A DNA stretch of 32,907 nt from an uncultured Lachnospiraceae bacterium. GTDB lineage: Bacteria > Bacillota > Clostridia > Lachnospirales > Lachnospiraceae. Where the stretch lies: assembly GCA_944377325.1 (NCBI GenBank), contig CALWEP010000226.1:1-32907 (forward strand). Direction: 5' to 3'. The translations under genes and the position numbers were made by a program. Shown one piece after another: positions 1-8,023 of this stretch; the stretch's first letter is position 1; every line of letters starts with the position of its first letter. The notes under the pieces were generated by a model, which saw only the letters and a list, made by a program, of their open reading frames with translations, made no database searches and was not told the origin of the DNA.

Positions 1-441
1 TACCAGGCCGTCCGAAGAGGTGAGACGGTATCCGCCGTCCTCTGCCTCCATGGAGGCTACCTCGATATAGTCAGGAACCTTATAATCCGCCGGAATCTGG
101 GCCAAAATCAGCTCCGCGCCGGTCTGAGGGGGAATGCTCATGGTCATGGCCGGTCCCACATAGGCATAAACCGTTTCCCCGTCGGTGAGCTGATCTGCTG
201 CCAGCGGCATCCCGTTTACGGCATTGAGAATTTTGGTATCATCGGAAATGTGGATTACAATGTCTCCGGACATGGAAGAAGAGCTGTGGTTGTCAACGGT
301 AATTCGGTCATCAGAGCCGACGGTGACCGGGCCCCAGATTCTGACCGGCCCTAAGGTTTCCGCCATAGATGAGAACGTCCCGCCCGCGGCCAGCAGGCCG
401 GCGGCGCAGAGAGCGGCGATGATGCGTGTTTTTTTCGTCAT
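1..441 (-). CDS. Secreted protein of unknown function, N-terminal part (cut by window edge)
   Basis: The reading frame starts at ATG 441, seven to ten bases after an AAGGAGG ribosome site at 451-457, and stays open for 147 codons to the window edge, so the C-terminus is missing. The first residues (MTKKTRII) are followed by an Ala/Leu/Gly-rich core and an A-x-A-like signal peptidase site (S25-M26-A27), so the protein should be exported. The mature part looks beta-rich, with Thr/Asp/Gly-rich stretches and a segment around YAYVGPAMTMSIPP. This resembles stalk or copper-amine-oxidase-N-type secreted proteins of Lachnospiraceae, but that likeness is from memory and weak. No catalytic motif is visible. 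Confidence 0.7.
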   Translation of the reverse strand, partial: MTKKTRIIAALCAAGLLAAGGTFSSMAETLGPVRIWGPVTVGSDDRITVDNHSSSSMSGDIVIHISDDTKILNAVNGMPLAADQLTDGETVYAYVGPAMTMSIPPQTGAELILAQIPADYKVPDYIEVASMEAEDGGYRLTSSDGLV

Positions 442-473
442 AGAGAATATCCTCCTTGATGTTTGATGAGGAT

Positions 474-502
474 ATTATAACAGAAGGGAGGGGGAGAAAA
501 CA
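474..502 (-). promoter_or_regulatory. Putative sigma-A promoter (extended -10) for the secreted-protein gene
   Basis: On the minus strand a perfect TATAAT (479-474) is preceded by TG one base upstream (482-481), an extended -10. A poor -35 (TGTTTT, 502-497) lies 17 bases further up. It would give a leader of about 27 bases before the ATG at 441. Confidence 0.5.
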
Positions 503-525
503 GTATCGGAAGGATTAAAGAATTC

Positions 526-1044
526 TTACTTTTTTCTGTTCAGGCGGATGTCCTCCAGATACTGGAAAAGCTCCGCATCCACACCGTCAAAGAGCCGGTT
601 TTTTCCGGAAGGAATCCGGGCCAGATGCTGAAGGTGAATTTCTTCATCCGTTTCACGGATCTCTTTCTGCAGATCTCTGGCTGACAGGCGCACGGCGCCC
701 TTTCCCAGGATGATCACCTGCTCCAGGCGGTCGGAGGTGGCTACCCGCACATGATGGGTGCGGCCGATCTCCTGAGTGACCTTTTCGATGTACTGGTCCG
801 CAGTCTCCGCCTCTTTCGTAAAGACCACATGAATGTTGTGGTAGGAAATCACTTCTCCCGGGTTTCCCTTTACTTTGTAGCCGTCAAAAACCACGATGAC
901 CCGGCACTTTTTAAAGCCCTGGTAATTGCAGAGAATATCCTGGAGCTTCAGGCGGGCCGCATCCAGATTGGTGTCGGCCAGGGCCTTCAGCTCCGGCCAT
1001 GCAAATATGATGTTGTATCCGTCCACTAACAGGTAATCCGCCAT
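526..1044 (-). CDS. yacP: NYN-domain endoribonuclease, YacP/Rae1 family
   Basis: This 172-residue protein matches the YacP (Rae1) family in length and pattern. It opens with an acidic NYN/PIN-like motif (LLVDGYNIIFAWPEL), followed by VVFDGYKVKGN, ADQYIEKV and VATSDRLEQ, which carry the conserved Asp residues of the metal site. In Bacillus subtilis, Rae1 cleaves certain mRNAs on the ribosome, and a similar cytoplasmic RNase role is inferred here. I chose ATG 1044, which follows a GGAAAGGGA ribosome site at 1051-1059. The upstream ATG at 1080 lies only ten bases from the promoter's -10 box, so translation from it would be almost leaderless. The gene appears to be transcribed alone. Confidence 0.85.
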   Translation of the reverse strand: MADYLLVDGYNIIFAWPELKALADTNLDAARLKLQDILCNYQGFKKCRVIVVFDGYKVKGNPGEVISYHNIHVVFTKEAETADQYIEKVTQEIGRTHHVRVATSDRLEQVIILGKGAVRLSARDLQKEIRETDEEIHLQHLARIPSGKNRLFDGVDAELFQYLEDIRLNRKK

Positions 1045-1089
1045 AAATATTCCCTTTCCGACGCATATAAATGCAGTCATACGGCCTAT

Positions 1090-1118
1090 ATTTTAGTGGG
1101 GGAAGAGGGGGATGTCAA
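1090..1118 (-). promoter_or_regulatory. Sigma-A promoter for the yacP-like gene
   Basis: The minus strand carries TTGACA (1118-1113), a 17-base spacer, and TAAAAT (1095-1090). This is close to consensus and well placed for the start at 1044. It also argues against the longer start at 1080. Confidence 0.75.
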
Positions 1119-1150
1119 GAAGAGGGTGAAAAGAGAAGGCGAAAAAGTAC

Positions 1151-1179
1151 TTGCGCAATCAACAGTTTTGATAGATAAT
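1151..1179 (+). promoter_or_regulatory. Possible promoter for the aminotransferase gene
   Basis: TTGCGC (1151-1156), a 17-base spacer and GATAAT (1174-1179) lie about 60 bases before the aminotransferase start. The -10 is good but the -35 matches only three of six positions. Confidence 0.45.
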
Positions 1180-1240
1180 GATAAGCGTTACTGCTGCAAT
1201 GAATTCGTGCATGAAATTGCATAAGACAGGATGAGGAGAA

Positions 1241-2590
1241 ATGAAGATGAAAGCATATGCGGAGATGACGAGAGACGAGCTGAAGGCTCTGGCGCGGGAA
1301 CTGACTGCGCAGTATAGGGAAATGCAGGGGAAGGATCTGAAGCTGGATATGTCCAGAGGAAAGCCCAGTCTGGCACAGCTTGATCTGTCCATGGGAATGA
1401 TGGACGTGCTCAGCAGCAACGATGATCTGACCTGTGAAGACGGAACCGACTGCCGCAACTACGGCTGCCTGGATGGGATCAAGGAGGTTAAGGAGCTGAT
1501 CGCCGACATGATGGAGGTGGCTCCCACCAATGTGATTATTTACGGCAACTCCAGTCTGAACGTGATGTATGACACGGTAGCCCGGTCCATAACCAACGGA
1601 GTAATGGGAAATACTCCCTGGGGAAAGCTGGACAAGGTGAAGTTCCTCTGCCCCGTTCCGGGATATGACCGCCATTTTGCTATCACGGAATACTTCGGCA
1701 TTGAGATGATCAATGTGCCCATGACGCCTCAGGGACCGGATATGGATATGGTAGAGGAGCTGGTTTCCTCCGACCCCTCCATCAAAGGAATCTGGTGCGT
1801 GCCGAAGTACTCCAATCCTCAGGGATATTCCTATTCTGATGAAACGGTGAGAAGGTTTGCCCGCTTAAAGCCGGCTGCCCAGGACTTCCGTATTTACTGG
1901 GACAATGCCTACACCATTCACCATCTCTATGACAACGATCAGGACCATCTGATTGAGATTCTGGCAGAGTGCAAGAGAGCGGGAAATCCCGACCTGGTAT
2001 ATAAATTTGCGTCTACATCCAAGATCTGCTTCCCCGGCTCCGGTATTGCGGCCCTGGCTGCATCGCCCAACAACCTGGAGGACATCAGAAAACAGCTTTC
2101 CGTGCAGACCATCGGCCACGACAAGGTGAACCAGCTGAGAAATGTAAGATTTTTCAAGGACATTCACGGTATGGTGGAGCATATGAGAAAGCATGCGGAT
2201 ATTCTTCGTCCCAAGTTTGAGGCGGTGGAGCGCATTCTGGAGGAGCAGCTGGGCGGACTGGGCATCGCACAGTGGACTAAGCCGAAGGGCGGATATTTCA
2301 TTTCCTTTGAGTCCATGGACGGCTGCGCCAAGGAGATTGTTGCCCGGTGCAAAAAGGCAGGAGTGGTTATGACCTCTGCGGGAGCGACCTATCCTTACGG
2401 AAAGGATCCCCATGACAGCAACATCCGCATTGCCCCCTCTTATCCGCCGTTAAACGACCTGGAGCTGGCTACGGAGCTTCTGTGCCTGTGCACTAAGCTG
2501 GTGAGCGTGGAGAAGCTGCTGAAGGAGGAGAAGCTGCCGAAGAGAGCCGCAGCGCCTGCGGAGGCGGCGCCGGAGCAGAATGAGGCGTAA
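1241..2590 (+). CDS. PLP-dependent aminotransferase, type Ic aspartate aminotransferase-like
   Basis: The product has 449 residues, with a fold-type I aminotransferase pattern. Visible landmarks are DMSRGKPS near residue 37, the GNSSL cofactor-phosphate loop near 102, VPKYSNPQG, YWDNAY, and the Schiff-base lysine in FASTSK (K261). This signature and length match the PF12897 group, some of which are shown to be aspartate aminotransferases (type Ic). The likely reaction is aspartate plus 2-oxoglutarate to oxaloacetate plus glutamate in the cytoplasm, but the substrate is inferred. The start ATG follows GAGGAG at 1234-1238. The last 25 residues are an Ala/Glu/Pro-rich tail outside the fold. The gene appears monocistronic and faces the LysR gene, with a hairpin between them. 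Confidence 0.9.
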   Translation: MKMKAYAEMTRDELKALARELTAQYREMQGKDLKLDMSRGKPSLAQLDLSMGMMDVLSSNDDLTCEDGTDCRNYGCLDGIKEVKELIADMMEVAPTNVIIYGNSSLNVMYDTVARSITNGVMGNTPWGKLDKVKFLCPVPGYDRHFAITEYFGIEMINVPMTPQGPDMDMVEELVSSDPSIKGIWCVPKYSNPQGYSYSDETVRRFARLKPAAQDFRIYWDNAYTIHHLYDNDQDHLIEILAECKRAGNPDLVYKFASTSKICFPGSGIAALAASPNNLEDIRKQLSVQTIGHDKVNQLRNVRFFKDIHGMVEHMRKHADILRPKFEAVERILEEQLGGLGIAQWTKPKGGYFISFESMDGCAKEIVARCKKAGVVMTSAGATYPYGKDPHDSNIRIAPSYPPLNDLELATELLCLCTKLVSVEKLLKEEKLPKRAAAPAEAAPEQNEA

Positions 2591-2612
2591 AAGAAGCATT
2601 ACGGAAAAAATA

Positions 2613-2643
2613 AATCCCGACGGTGGTTTTCATCGTCGGGATT
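2613..2643 (-). terminator. Rho-independent terminator between convergent genes
   Basis: A 13-bp stem (one G-T pair) joins AATCCCGACG and CGTCGGGATT around a GTTTT loop. On the minus strand it is followed by TTTATTTTTT, so it should end the LysR transcript. It may also slow plus-strand transcription leaving the aminotransferase gene, though that side has no T tract. Confidence 0.8.
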
Positions 2644-2670
2644 ATTGGCAGATAGGACAGAAGAGAGGCC

Positions 2671-3549
2671 CTAAGTGACGGAGAAAAGAATCACGTTTAC
2701 AAAGGCCTGGAAGGCAACGGTCTGATACTTGTCCTGGAGGAACGTCACGTGAGTGGTGCAGTTCAGATTGAAATCCTCCACCTCCAGTTCGGTGAGCGTG
2801 CCGGCGGCCAGATCCTTTTCTGCCAGGCTTCTGGGAAGAATGGCAACTCCCAGGCCGTTCCGCGCTGCCTTCAGCAGGGCGGCGGAGCTGATGCCGGTCC
2901 ATGCGGGAGAAACGGACAGGTTAAAAAAAAGAAAGGCGCTGTCCACAATCTGCCGGACCATACTGCCCGGTTCCTTCAGCAGAAGAGGCTGCTTGGCCAG
3001 TTCCGGGGCGGTGATCACTCCGGCGGAGGCCAGAGGAAATTCCGGGGAGCAGAGGACGGCCAGGGGCTCCGAGGACACGGGGACTTTCACAAAGTGCTCG
3101 TCATCCGCCATGCCTTCTGTGAGAGCCATATCAATTTTGCGGTGAAGAAGCTGCCTTTCCAGCTCCTTTTCACTGTCCACCACCACCCGGACCTGAACGT
3201 CCCCGTGGGTGGCCTTGAATTTTTCAAGGACCGTGAGAAGGAGAGTGCCGGCTACTGACGGGGTGGCGCCGATCTTTAAGGCGGGGGATATTCCGGAATC
3301 CAGAAATTCCCGCTCCAGATCCTCATAGAGCTCCAGCAGGGGAATCACCTTGGACAGAAAGAGCTGGCCGGCTTCATTGAGCACAATCTTCCGGGCGGTA
3401 CGGTCAAAAAGCTGAGTGCCCAGAGCCTCCTCCAGTTCGCTGATGGTACGGGAGATGGCCGGCTGGGTGGTAGACAGGCGTTCCGCCGCTTTGGTGATGC
3501 TTTCTTCCTCACATACGATTTTAAATGTGTAAAGCTGCTTGATTTTCAT
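2671..3549 (-). CDS. LysR-family transcriptional regulator
   Basis: The product is 292 residues, the usual LysR length. Residues 1-60 form the winged helix-turn-helix (QLYTFKIVCEEESITKAAERL, TTQPAISRTISELEEALG, LFDRTARKIVLNEAG), followed by a linker helix and a periplasmic-binding-type effector domain from about residue 90 (LKIGATPSVAG, then AVLCSPEFPLA). LysR proteins bind DNA as tetramers and switch on a divergent target when a small ligand binds. The divergent neighbour is apbE, so it is the first candidate target, although apbE is not a usual LysR client. An AAGAGG ribosome site precedes the ATG. The effector is unknown. Confidence 0.9.
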   Translation of the reverse strand: MKIKQLYTFKIVCEEESITKAAERLSTTQPAISRTISELEEALGTQLFDRTARKIVLNEAGQLFLSKVIPLLELYEDLEREFLDSGISPALKIGATPSVAGTLLLTVLEKFKATHGDVQVRVVVDSEKELERQLLHRKIDMALTEGMADDEHFVKVPVSSEPLAVLCSPEFPLASAGVITAPELAKQPLLLKEPGSMVRQIVDSAFLFFNLSVSPAWTGISSAALLKAARNGLGVAILPRSLAEKDLAAGTLTELEVEDFNLNCTTHVTFLQDKYQTVAFQAFVNVILFSVT

Positions 3550-3563
3550 ATGGATGCCTCTTA

Positions 3564-3591
3564 TTGATATCGGAAATTATATGGATATAAT
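3564..3591 (+). promoter_or_regulatory. Promoter for apbE inside the lysR-apbE divergent region
   Basis: TTGATA (3564-3569), a 16-base spacer and TATAAT (3586-3591) lie on the plus strand, giving a leader of about 60 bases. The whole 3550-3637 gap is very AT-rich. A minus-strand TATAAT sits at 3581-3576, so the lysR promoter probably overlaps this one and a LysR tetramer bound here would touch both. Confidence 0.55.
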
Positions 3592-3658
3592 ATAACATTA
3601 TTACTATTAAAAATCCAGTATTTATTGCGGAAATATTATGCTTAAAGGAGAATGGAGA

Positions 3659-4675
3659 TTGAACACGGAGAGGAAAGGACGGATCGGGCTGCTGCTGGCG
3701 GCAGCCTGCCTGGCGGCGGCTCTGACGGGCTGCGCAGGGAAAGCGGCGGAGCCGGTGAGCCGGTCCGGGTTTCTGCTGAATACATTTGTGACGGTTACGC
3801 TCTACGATACGGAGGATGAAAGCATCCTGGACGGCTGTATGGAGCTGTGCCGGAATTATGAGGGACTGCTCAGCAGGACGGAGGAGACCAGCGAGATCTA
3901 CCGGATCAATCACCGGGAGCCGGGCACAGCGGAGATGGAGGTATCGGAGGACACGGCGGAGGTGATTGAAGAGGGGCTGCGCTACAGCCGCCTTTCCGGC
4001 GGGGCCTTTGATATTACCATCGAACCTCTCAGCTCCCTGTGGGATTTTACGGCGCAGAATCCGAAGGTGCCGGAGGAGGAACAGATACGGGAAAATCTTT
4101 CCAGAGTGGGATATGAAAAAATATCCGTTTCCGGCAATAAGGTGCTGTTTTCCGACGATGAGACAGCCATCGACCTGGGAGCCATTGCCAAGGGCTACAT
4201 TGCGGACCGGATGAAGGAGTATCTGGAGGAGCGGGGAGTGAGAAGCGCTATTATCAATCTGGGGGGAAATGTGCTCTGCATCGGAAAAAATACGGACGGA
4301 AATCCCTTCCGTATCGGGATCCAGCGGCCTTACGGAGACTACAGTGAAACCATAGGGCTGGTGGAGGCAGAAGACTTGTCCGTGGTTTCCTCCGGGGTGT
4401 ATGAACGCCATTTTGAGCAGGACGGGGTGAACTATCACCACATTCTGAATCCGAAAACGGGTTATCCCTATGACAACGGACTGACGGCGGTAACCATTCT
4501 GTCCGGCAGGTCTGTGGATGGAGACGGGCTGAGCACCGCATGCTTTTCCCTGGGACTGGAAAAGGGAATGGAGCTGCTGGATTCCATAGACGGCGTGTGG
4601 GGCGTATTCATCACCGATGACGGAGAACTCCATTGCTCCCGGGGAATGGAGGAGAAGCTCATAACGGAGGAATAA
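3659..4675 (+). CDS. apbE: FAD:protein FMN transferase, lipoprotein
   Basis: ApbE moves FMN from FAD onto a threonine of target flavoproteins outside the membrane. The 338-residue product has the family's motifs in order: FDITIEPL, IDLGAIAKGYIAD, INLGGNV, a HHILNPKTGYP block and a C-terminal STACFSLG. A lipoprotein signal is clear: basic N-terminus, hydrophobic core, and lipobox L-T-G-C with Cys25, so the enzyme should be tethered to the outer face of the membrane. I place the start at TTG 3659, eight bases after AAAGGAG (3644-3650). An in-frame ATG at 3638 has no ribosome site. No obvious flavinylated partner (Rnf/Nqr subunit or FMN-bind protein) is in the window. Confidence 0.92.
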   Translation: MNTERKGRIGLLLAAACLAAALTGCAGKAAEPVSRSGFLLNTFVTVTLYDTEDESILDGCMELCRNYEGLLSRTEETSEIYRINHREPGTAEMEVSEDTAEVIEEGLRYSRLSGGAFDITIEPLSSLWDFTAQNPKVPEEEQIRENLSRVGYEKISVSGNKVLFSDDETAIDLGAIAKGYIADRMKEYLEERGVRSAIINLGGNVLCIGKNTDGNPFRIGIQRPYGDYSETIGLVEAEDLSVVSSGVYERHFEQDGVNYHHILNPKTGYPYDNGLTAVTILSGRSVDGDGLSTACFSLGLEKGMELLDSIDGVWGVFITDDGELHCSRGMEEKLITEE

Positions 4676-4683
4676 CTGCGGTC

Positions 4684-4712
4684 TTTACAGCTTCCCCGGG
4701 GTATATTAAAAT
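4684..4712 (+). promoter_or_regulatory. Promoter for the gtrA-yfhO operon
   Basis: TTTACA (4684-4689), a 17-base spacer and TAAAAT (4707-4712) lie just after the apbE stop. This suggests the next two genes are transcribed separately from apbE. Confidence 0.6.
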
Positions 4713-4764
4713 AACGGGAAAAGGCCTGCGGCCGGAAATACAGGAAAGGATTGGACAGAAGCAG

Positions 4765-5190
4765 ATGATCGGAAAGTGGAAGGAAAAGCTGATAAACAGG
4801 GAGACCGTCTCCTATTTTATTTTCGGAGTGCTTACGACCCTTGTGGATTGGATCTCCTACGCGCTGCTGCGCGTTCCGCTGGGCTACAAGGCGGCTACGG
4901 TGCTGAGCCAGTTTTTTGCCATTCTGTTTGCATATGTGACAAACAAGCTGTTTGTTTTTGAGAACTTCGATCTCCGTCTGAACTATCTTGTAAAGGAGAT
5001 CACCAGCTTTTTCGCCTGCAGACTGTTTACGGCGGTGTTTACCTACGCTGCCATGGTATTTATGGTGGACGGTCTGAATATTCGTCAGGACATGATATGC
5101 AAGGTGGCGGTATCGGCCATTTCCCTGGTCCTGAATTATGTATTCAGCAAGCTGATCATATTCAGAAAGAAAGGACCGGAGAAAAAGTGA
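4765..5190 (+). CDS. GtrA-family membrane protein (putative polyprenyl-phosphate-sugar flippase)
   Basis: The product has 141 residues and four predicted membrane helices (YFIFGVLTTLVDWISYALL, then segments starting at AATVLSQFF, LVKEITSFF and ICKVAVSAI). The VTNKLFVFE and NYVFSKLIIF motifs at helix ends are typical of GtrA/GtcA proteins, which are thought to flip undecaprenyl-phosphate sugars across the membrane. I take ATG 4765 as the start because it gives the normal family length. An upstream ATG at 4633 inside apbE would add 44 residues without GtrA character. The ribosome site (AGGAAAGGA, 4742-4750) is rather far away, so the exact start is uncertain. The yfhO-like gene begins one base after the stop codon, which suggests co-translation and shared function. 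Confidence 0.85.
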   Translation: MIGKWKEKLINRETVSYFIFGVLTTLVDWISYALLRVPLGYKAATVLSQFFAILFAYVTNKLFVFENFDLRLNYLVKEITSFFACRLFTAVFTYAAMVFMVDGLNIRQDMICKVAVSAISLVLNYVFSKLIIFRKKGPEKK

Positions 5191-5191
5191 T

Positions 5192-8023
5192 ATGAAGCGG
5201 GAAGAGAGCGGACGGATTGCCCGGGAGCTGGATGATATTCTGGGAGTTATGGAGAAAAGAGAGATGGAGAGAGGACTGAAAAGCGGCGCGGTTCCGGAAA
5301 AACCGGAGACAGGGAATGCGGCGCCTGCAGATGAGGAGGAACTGATCATCGAGGAACTGGACGGGGAAGAGGAGACAGAGGAGATTCCGGAGCCGGCGGC
5401 GGAGAAGGAAAGCCGGACGGCAGCTCCTGCCGGTCCCGGGACGGAACCGGACATACGGCGGGAGACGGAGAACAGAGAGGAAAAGAGGCGGGAGACGGAA
5501 GAGGAAGGACGGCCGGAAAAGCCGGGCGTAGTCCGGGCGAGCCTGGTACGTCCAAGGGACGGTCTGGCGGCAGCCTTCTGGGTCCCGGTGGCAGTGATGA
5601 TCATTATTTTCATACAGAGAGGAATTTTCCCTTTCGGAGAAAACAGCTTTCTGAGAACGGATATGTATCATCAGTATGCCCCGTTCTTCTCGGAGTTTCA
5701 CCATAAGCTCCGCACGGGAGGCAGCCTGCTGTACAGCTGGGATGTGGGAGGCGGAGTGAATTTTGCAGCTCTTTACGCCTATTATCTGGCCAGTCCGGTG
5801 AACTGGCTGATTGTGCTGTGTCCGAAGAATTACATCATTGAGTTCATGACTTACCTGATCGTGGTTAAAATCGGGCTTTCCGGCCTGACCTTTGCCTGGT
5901 ATCTGAGAAAGCACTGCAAAACCAGAGATTTCGGCGCAGCCTTTTTCGGGATTTTCTATGCTTTGTCCGGTTATATGGCCGCTTACAGCTGGAACATCAT
6001 GTGGCTGGACTGCATCTGGCTGTTCCCCCTGGTTATGCTGGGACTGGAACGGCTGGTGAAGGAGCGGAAGGGTCTGCTTTACTGCACTGCCCTGGGGCTT
6101 TCCATTCTTTCCAATTATTATATATCCATTATGGTCTGCCTTTTTCTGGTCATTTACTTTGTCTGCCTGCTGATTCTGGAGCCGAAAAAGCCGGTGAAGG
6201 AGTATCTGTATAACGGCCTGCAGTTCGGCGGCTGCTCCCTGATTGCGGGAGGAATGGCTGCGGTGGTGCTGCTTCCTGAAATATTTGCTCTTCAGATGAC
6301 GGCTTCCGGGGACGTAAATTTCCCGAAAACTCTGAGCAGCTACTTTTCCATTATCGATATGCTGGCAAGGCATATCGGAAATGTGGAGGTGGAGGTGGGC
6401 CTGGACCACTGGCCCAATATTTACTGCGGCGTGGCGGTGTTCCTGTTCTTTCTGCTGTATCTGGCATGCAGAAGAATCTCTGTGAAGGAGAAAGCCGTAT
6501 ACTGCACGCTGCTGATGATATTTTTCGCCAGCTTTTCCGTGAATGTCCTGAATTTTATCTGGCACGGGCTCCACTATCCCAACAGCCTTCCCTGCCGCCA
6601 GTCCTTTATTTATGTATTTCTGATGCTGCTTATGTGCTACCGGGCATATATGTATCTCAGCGAGACGCCGTGGAAGCACACCGTCATTGCTTTCTGGGGC
6701 GGAGTGTGCTTTGTGCTGCTGGCGGAGCAGACCGTGACGGATGAAGGCTTCCATTTTGCCGTATTCTACGGAGCCATCCTTTTCCTGGCGCTGTATGAGG
6801 GACTGATCTATCTGTACAGGAAGGGGAGAATCAACGGAAACCTGCTGGTGCTTCTGGCTCTCCTGACCGTTTCCCTGGAAGCCGCCCTCAATACGGCCGT
6901 TACCAGCGTGACCACCACCAGCCGGACGGCCTATGTGAAGGACAATCAGGATGTGGAGCAGCTGGTGTCCGGTCTGATGCCGGCAGATACCTTTTACCGG
7001 ATTGAAAAGGTGGACGGAAAGACGAAGAATGACGGAGCGTGGATGAATTTTCCCACCGTGTCCCTGTTTTCCTCCACGGCCAACGCAGATATGACCGATT
7101 TCTTCCGGAAAATGGGCTGCGAAGCCTCCACCAATGCGTACAGCATCGAGGGGAGCACGCCTCTGGTGGACTCCCTGCTGTCCATCCGCTACGGGCTTTA
7201 TTCCTGGAATCAGGGGAGCAATCCGCTGCTGACCCTGGCGGGACAGGAGGGGGACACCTGGCTGTACCGGAAGGCCTATACGCTGCCGGTGGGCTTCGGA
7301 ATCCCCATGGATCTGGAGGACAACTGGCAGCTGGATCTGGGAAATCCGGCGGAGGTGCAGAATGATCTGTGCAGCGTTCTGGGGACGGCCCCGGCGCTGG
7401 AGGAGGTATTCGGCCAGGACGGAGGAAGCACCTACTCCTACGCAGTGGAGGAGGAAGGAGATTACTACGCTTACATTTCCAACCGCCAGGTGAAGAAGGT
7501 AAAGGTGAGCTGGGGGGAGGAAAGCACGGTTTATGACAACGTAAACAGAGGCTATCTGCTGGAGCTGGGCAGATGCCAGCCGGGAGAGGAGATTCTGCTT
7601 ACCTGCCAGGAAGAGGCAGGGGCGGATATGAAAGCCAGAATCTACCGCTTCTCCGATCAGGCTCTGGAGGAGGTCTACAACATCCTGAGCAGGGAAGCGT
7701 GGGAGATAACGGAATGGACGGACACAGTCCTGGAAGGAACCATCCGCATGGAGCGGGCAGGCCTTCTTTACACCAGCATTCCCTATGACCGGGGCTGGAC
7801 CGTAAAGGTGGACGGAGAGGAAACGGAGACGAGGAAGCTGTTTGACACCTTCCTTACGGTGGAGCTTTCCGAGGGAAGCCATAGGGTGGAGATGTCCTAT
7901 GAACCGGAGGGCCTGCGGCTGGGGGCCTGGGTGACGGCCGGGAGTATTCTCATACTGATTCTGTGTACTGCGGCAGGTGTTCGGCTGCGGAAAAGGAAGG
8001 AGAAAAAAGAATGGAATTCATGA
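5192..8023 (+). CDS. yfhO: YfhO-family GT-C type membrane glycosyltransferase with acidic N-terminal extension
   Basis: This large 943-residue membrane protein has roughly a dozen hydrophobic helices from about residue 123 to 560, an extracytoplasmic beta-rich region from about 590 to 900, and a last helix followed by a basic tail (RLRKRKEKKE). The segment around LRTDMYHQYAPFF and the loop containing SWDVGGGVNF are YfhO family hallmarks. YfhO of B. subtilis acts with CsbB and a GtcA-type flippase to add sugars to lipoteichoic acid outside the cell, and the adjoining gtrA gene supports the same type of role. Unusual here is the first 120 or so residues: a hydrophilic, Glu-rich, probably disordered cytoplasmic region. 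The start ATG lies one base after the gtrA stop. The acceptor polymer and sugar are unknown. Confidence 0.88.
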   Translation: MKREESGRIARELDDILGVMEKREMERGLKSGAVPEKPETGNAAPADEEELIIEELDGEEETEEIPEPAAEKESRTAAPAGPGTEPDIRRETENREEKRRETEEEGRPEKPGVVRASLVRPRDGLAAAFWVPVAVMIIIFIQRGIFPFGENSFLRTDMYHQYAPFFSEFHHKLRTGGSLLYSWDVGGGVNFAALYAYYLASPVNWLIVLCPKNYIIEFMTYLIVVKIGLSGLTFAWYLRKHCKTRDFGAAFFGIFYALSGYMAAYSWNIMWLDCIWLFPLVMLGLERLVKERKGLLYCTALGLSILSNYYISIMVCLFLVIYFVCLLILEPKKPVKEYLYNGLQFGGCSLIAGGMAAVVLLPEIFALQMTASGDVNFPKTLSSYFSIIDMLARHIGNVEVEVGLDHWPNIYCGVAVFLFFLLYLACRRISVKEKAVYCTLLMIFFASFSVNVLNFIWHGLHYPNSLPCRQSFIYVFLMLLMCYRAYMYLSETPWKHTVIAFWGGVCFVLLAEQTVTDEGFHFAVFYGAILFLALYEGLIYLYRKGRINGNLLVLLALLTVSLEAALNTAVTSVTTTSRTAYVKDNQDVEQLVSGLMPADTFYRIEKVDGKTKNDGAWMNFPTVSLFSSTANADMTDFFRKMGCEASTNAYSIEGSTPLVDSLLSIRYGLYSWNQGSNPLLTLAGQEGDTWLYRKAYTLPVGFGIPMDLEDNWQLDLGNPAEVQNDLCSVLGTAPALEEVFGQDGGSTYSYAVEEEGDYYAYISNRQVKKVKVSWGEESTVYDNVNRGYLLELGRCQPGEEILLTCQEEAGADMKARIYRFSDQALEEVYNILSREAWEITEWTDTVLEGTIRMERAGLLYTSIPYDRGWTVKVDGEETETRKLFDTFLTVELSEGSHRVEMSYEPEGLRLGAWVTAGSILILILCTAAGVRLRKRKEKKEWNS

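Noticed and set aside
3638..3658. ATG 3638 as the apbE start
   Set aside because: No ribosome site precedes it, while AAAGGAG lies inside this stretch and is correctly spaced for TTG 3659, which gives a normal lipoprotein signal.
5162..7882. A 906-codon open frame on the minus strand opposite the YfhO-like gene
   Set aside because: It is rich in His, Gln and Pro, has no known domain or ribosome site, and mirrors the codon bias of the clear membrane protein on the other strand.
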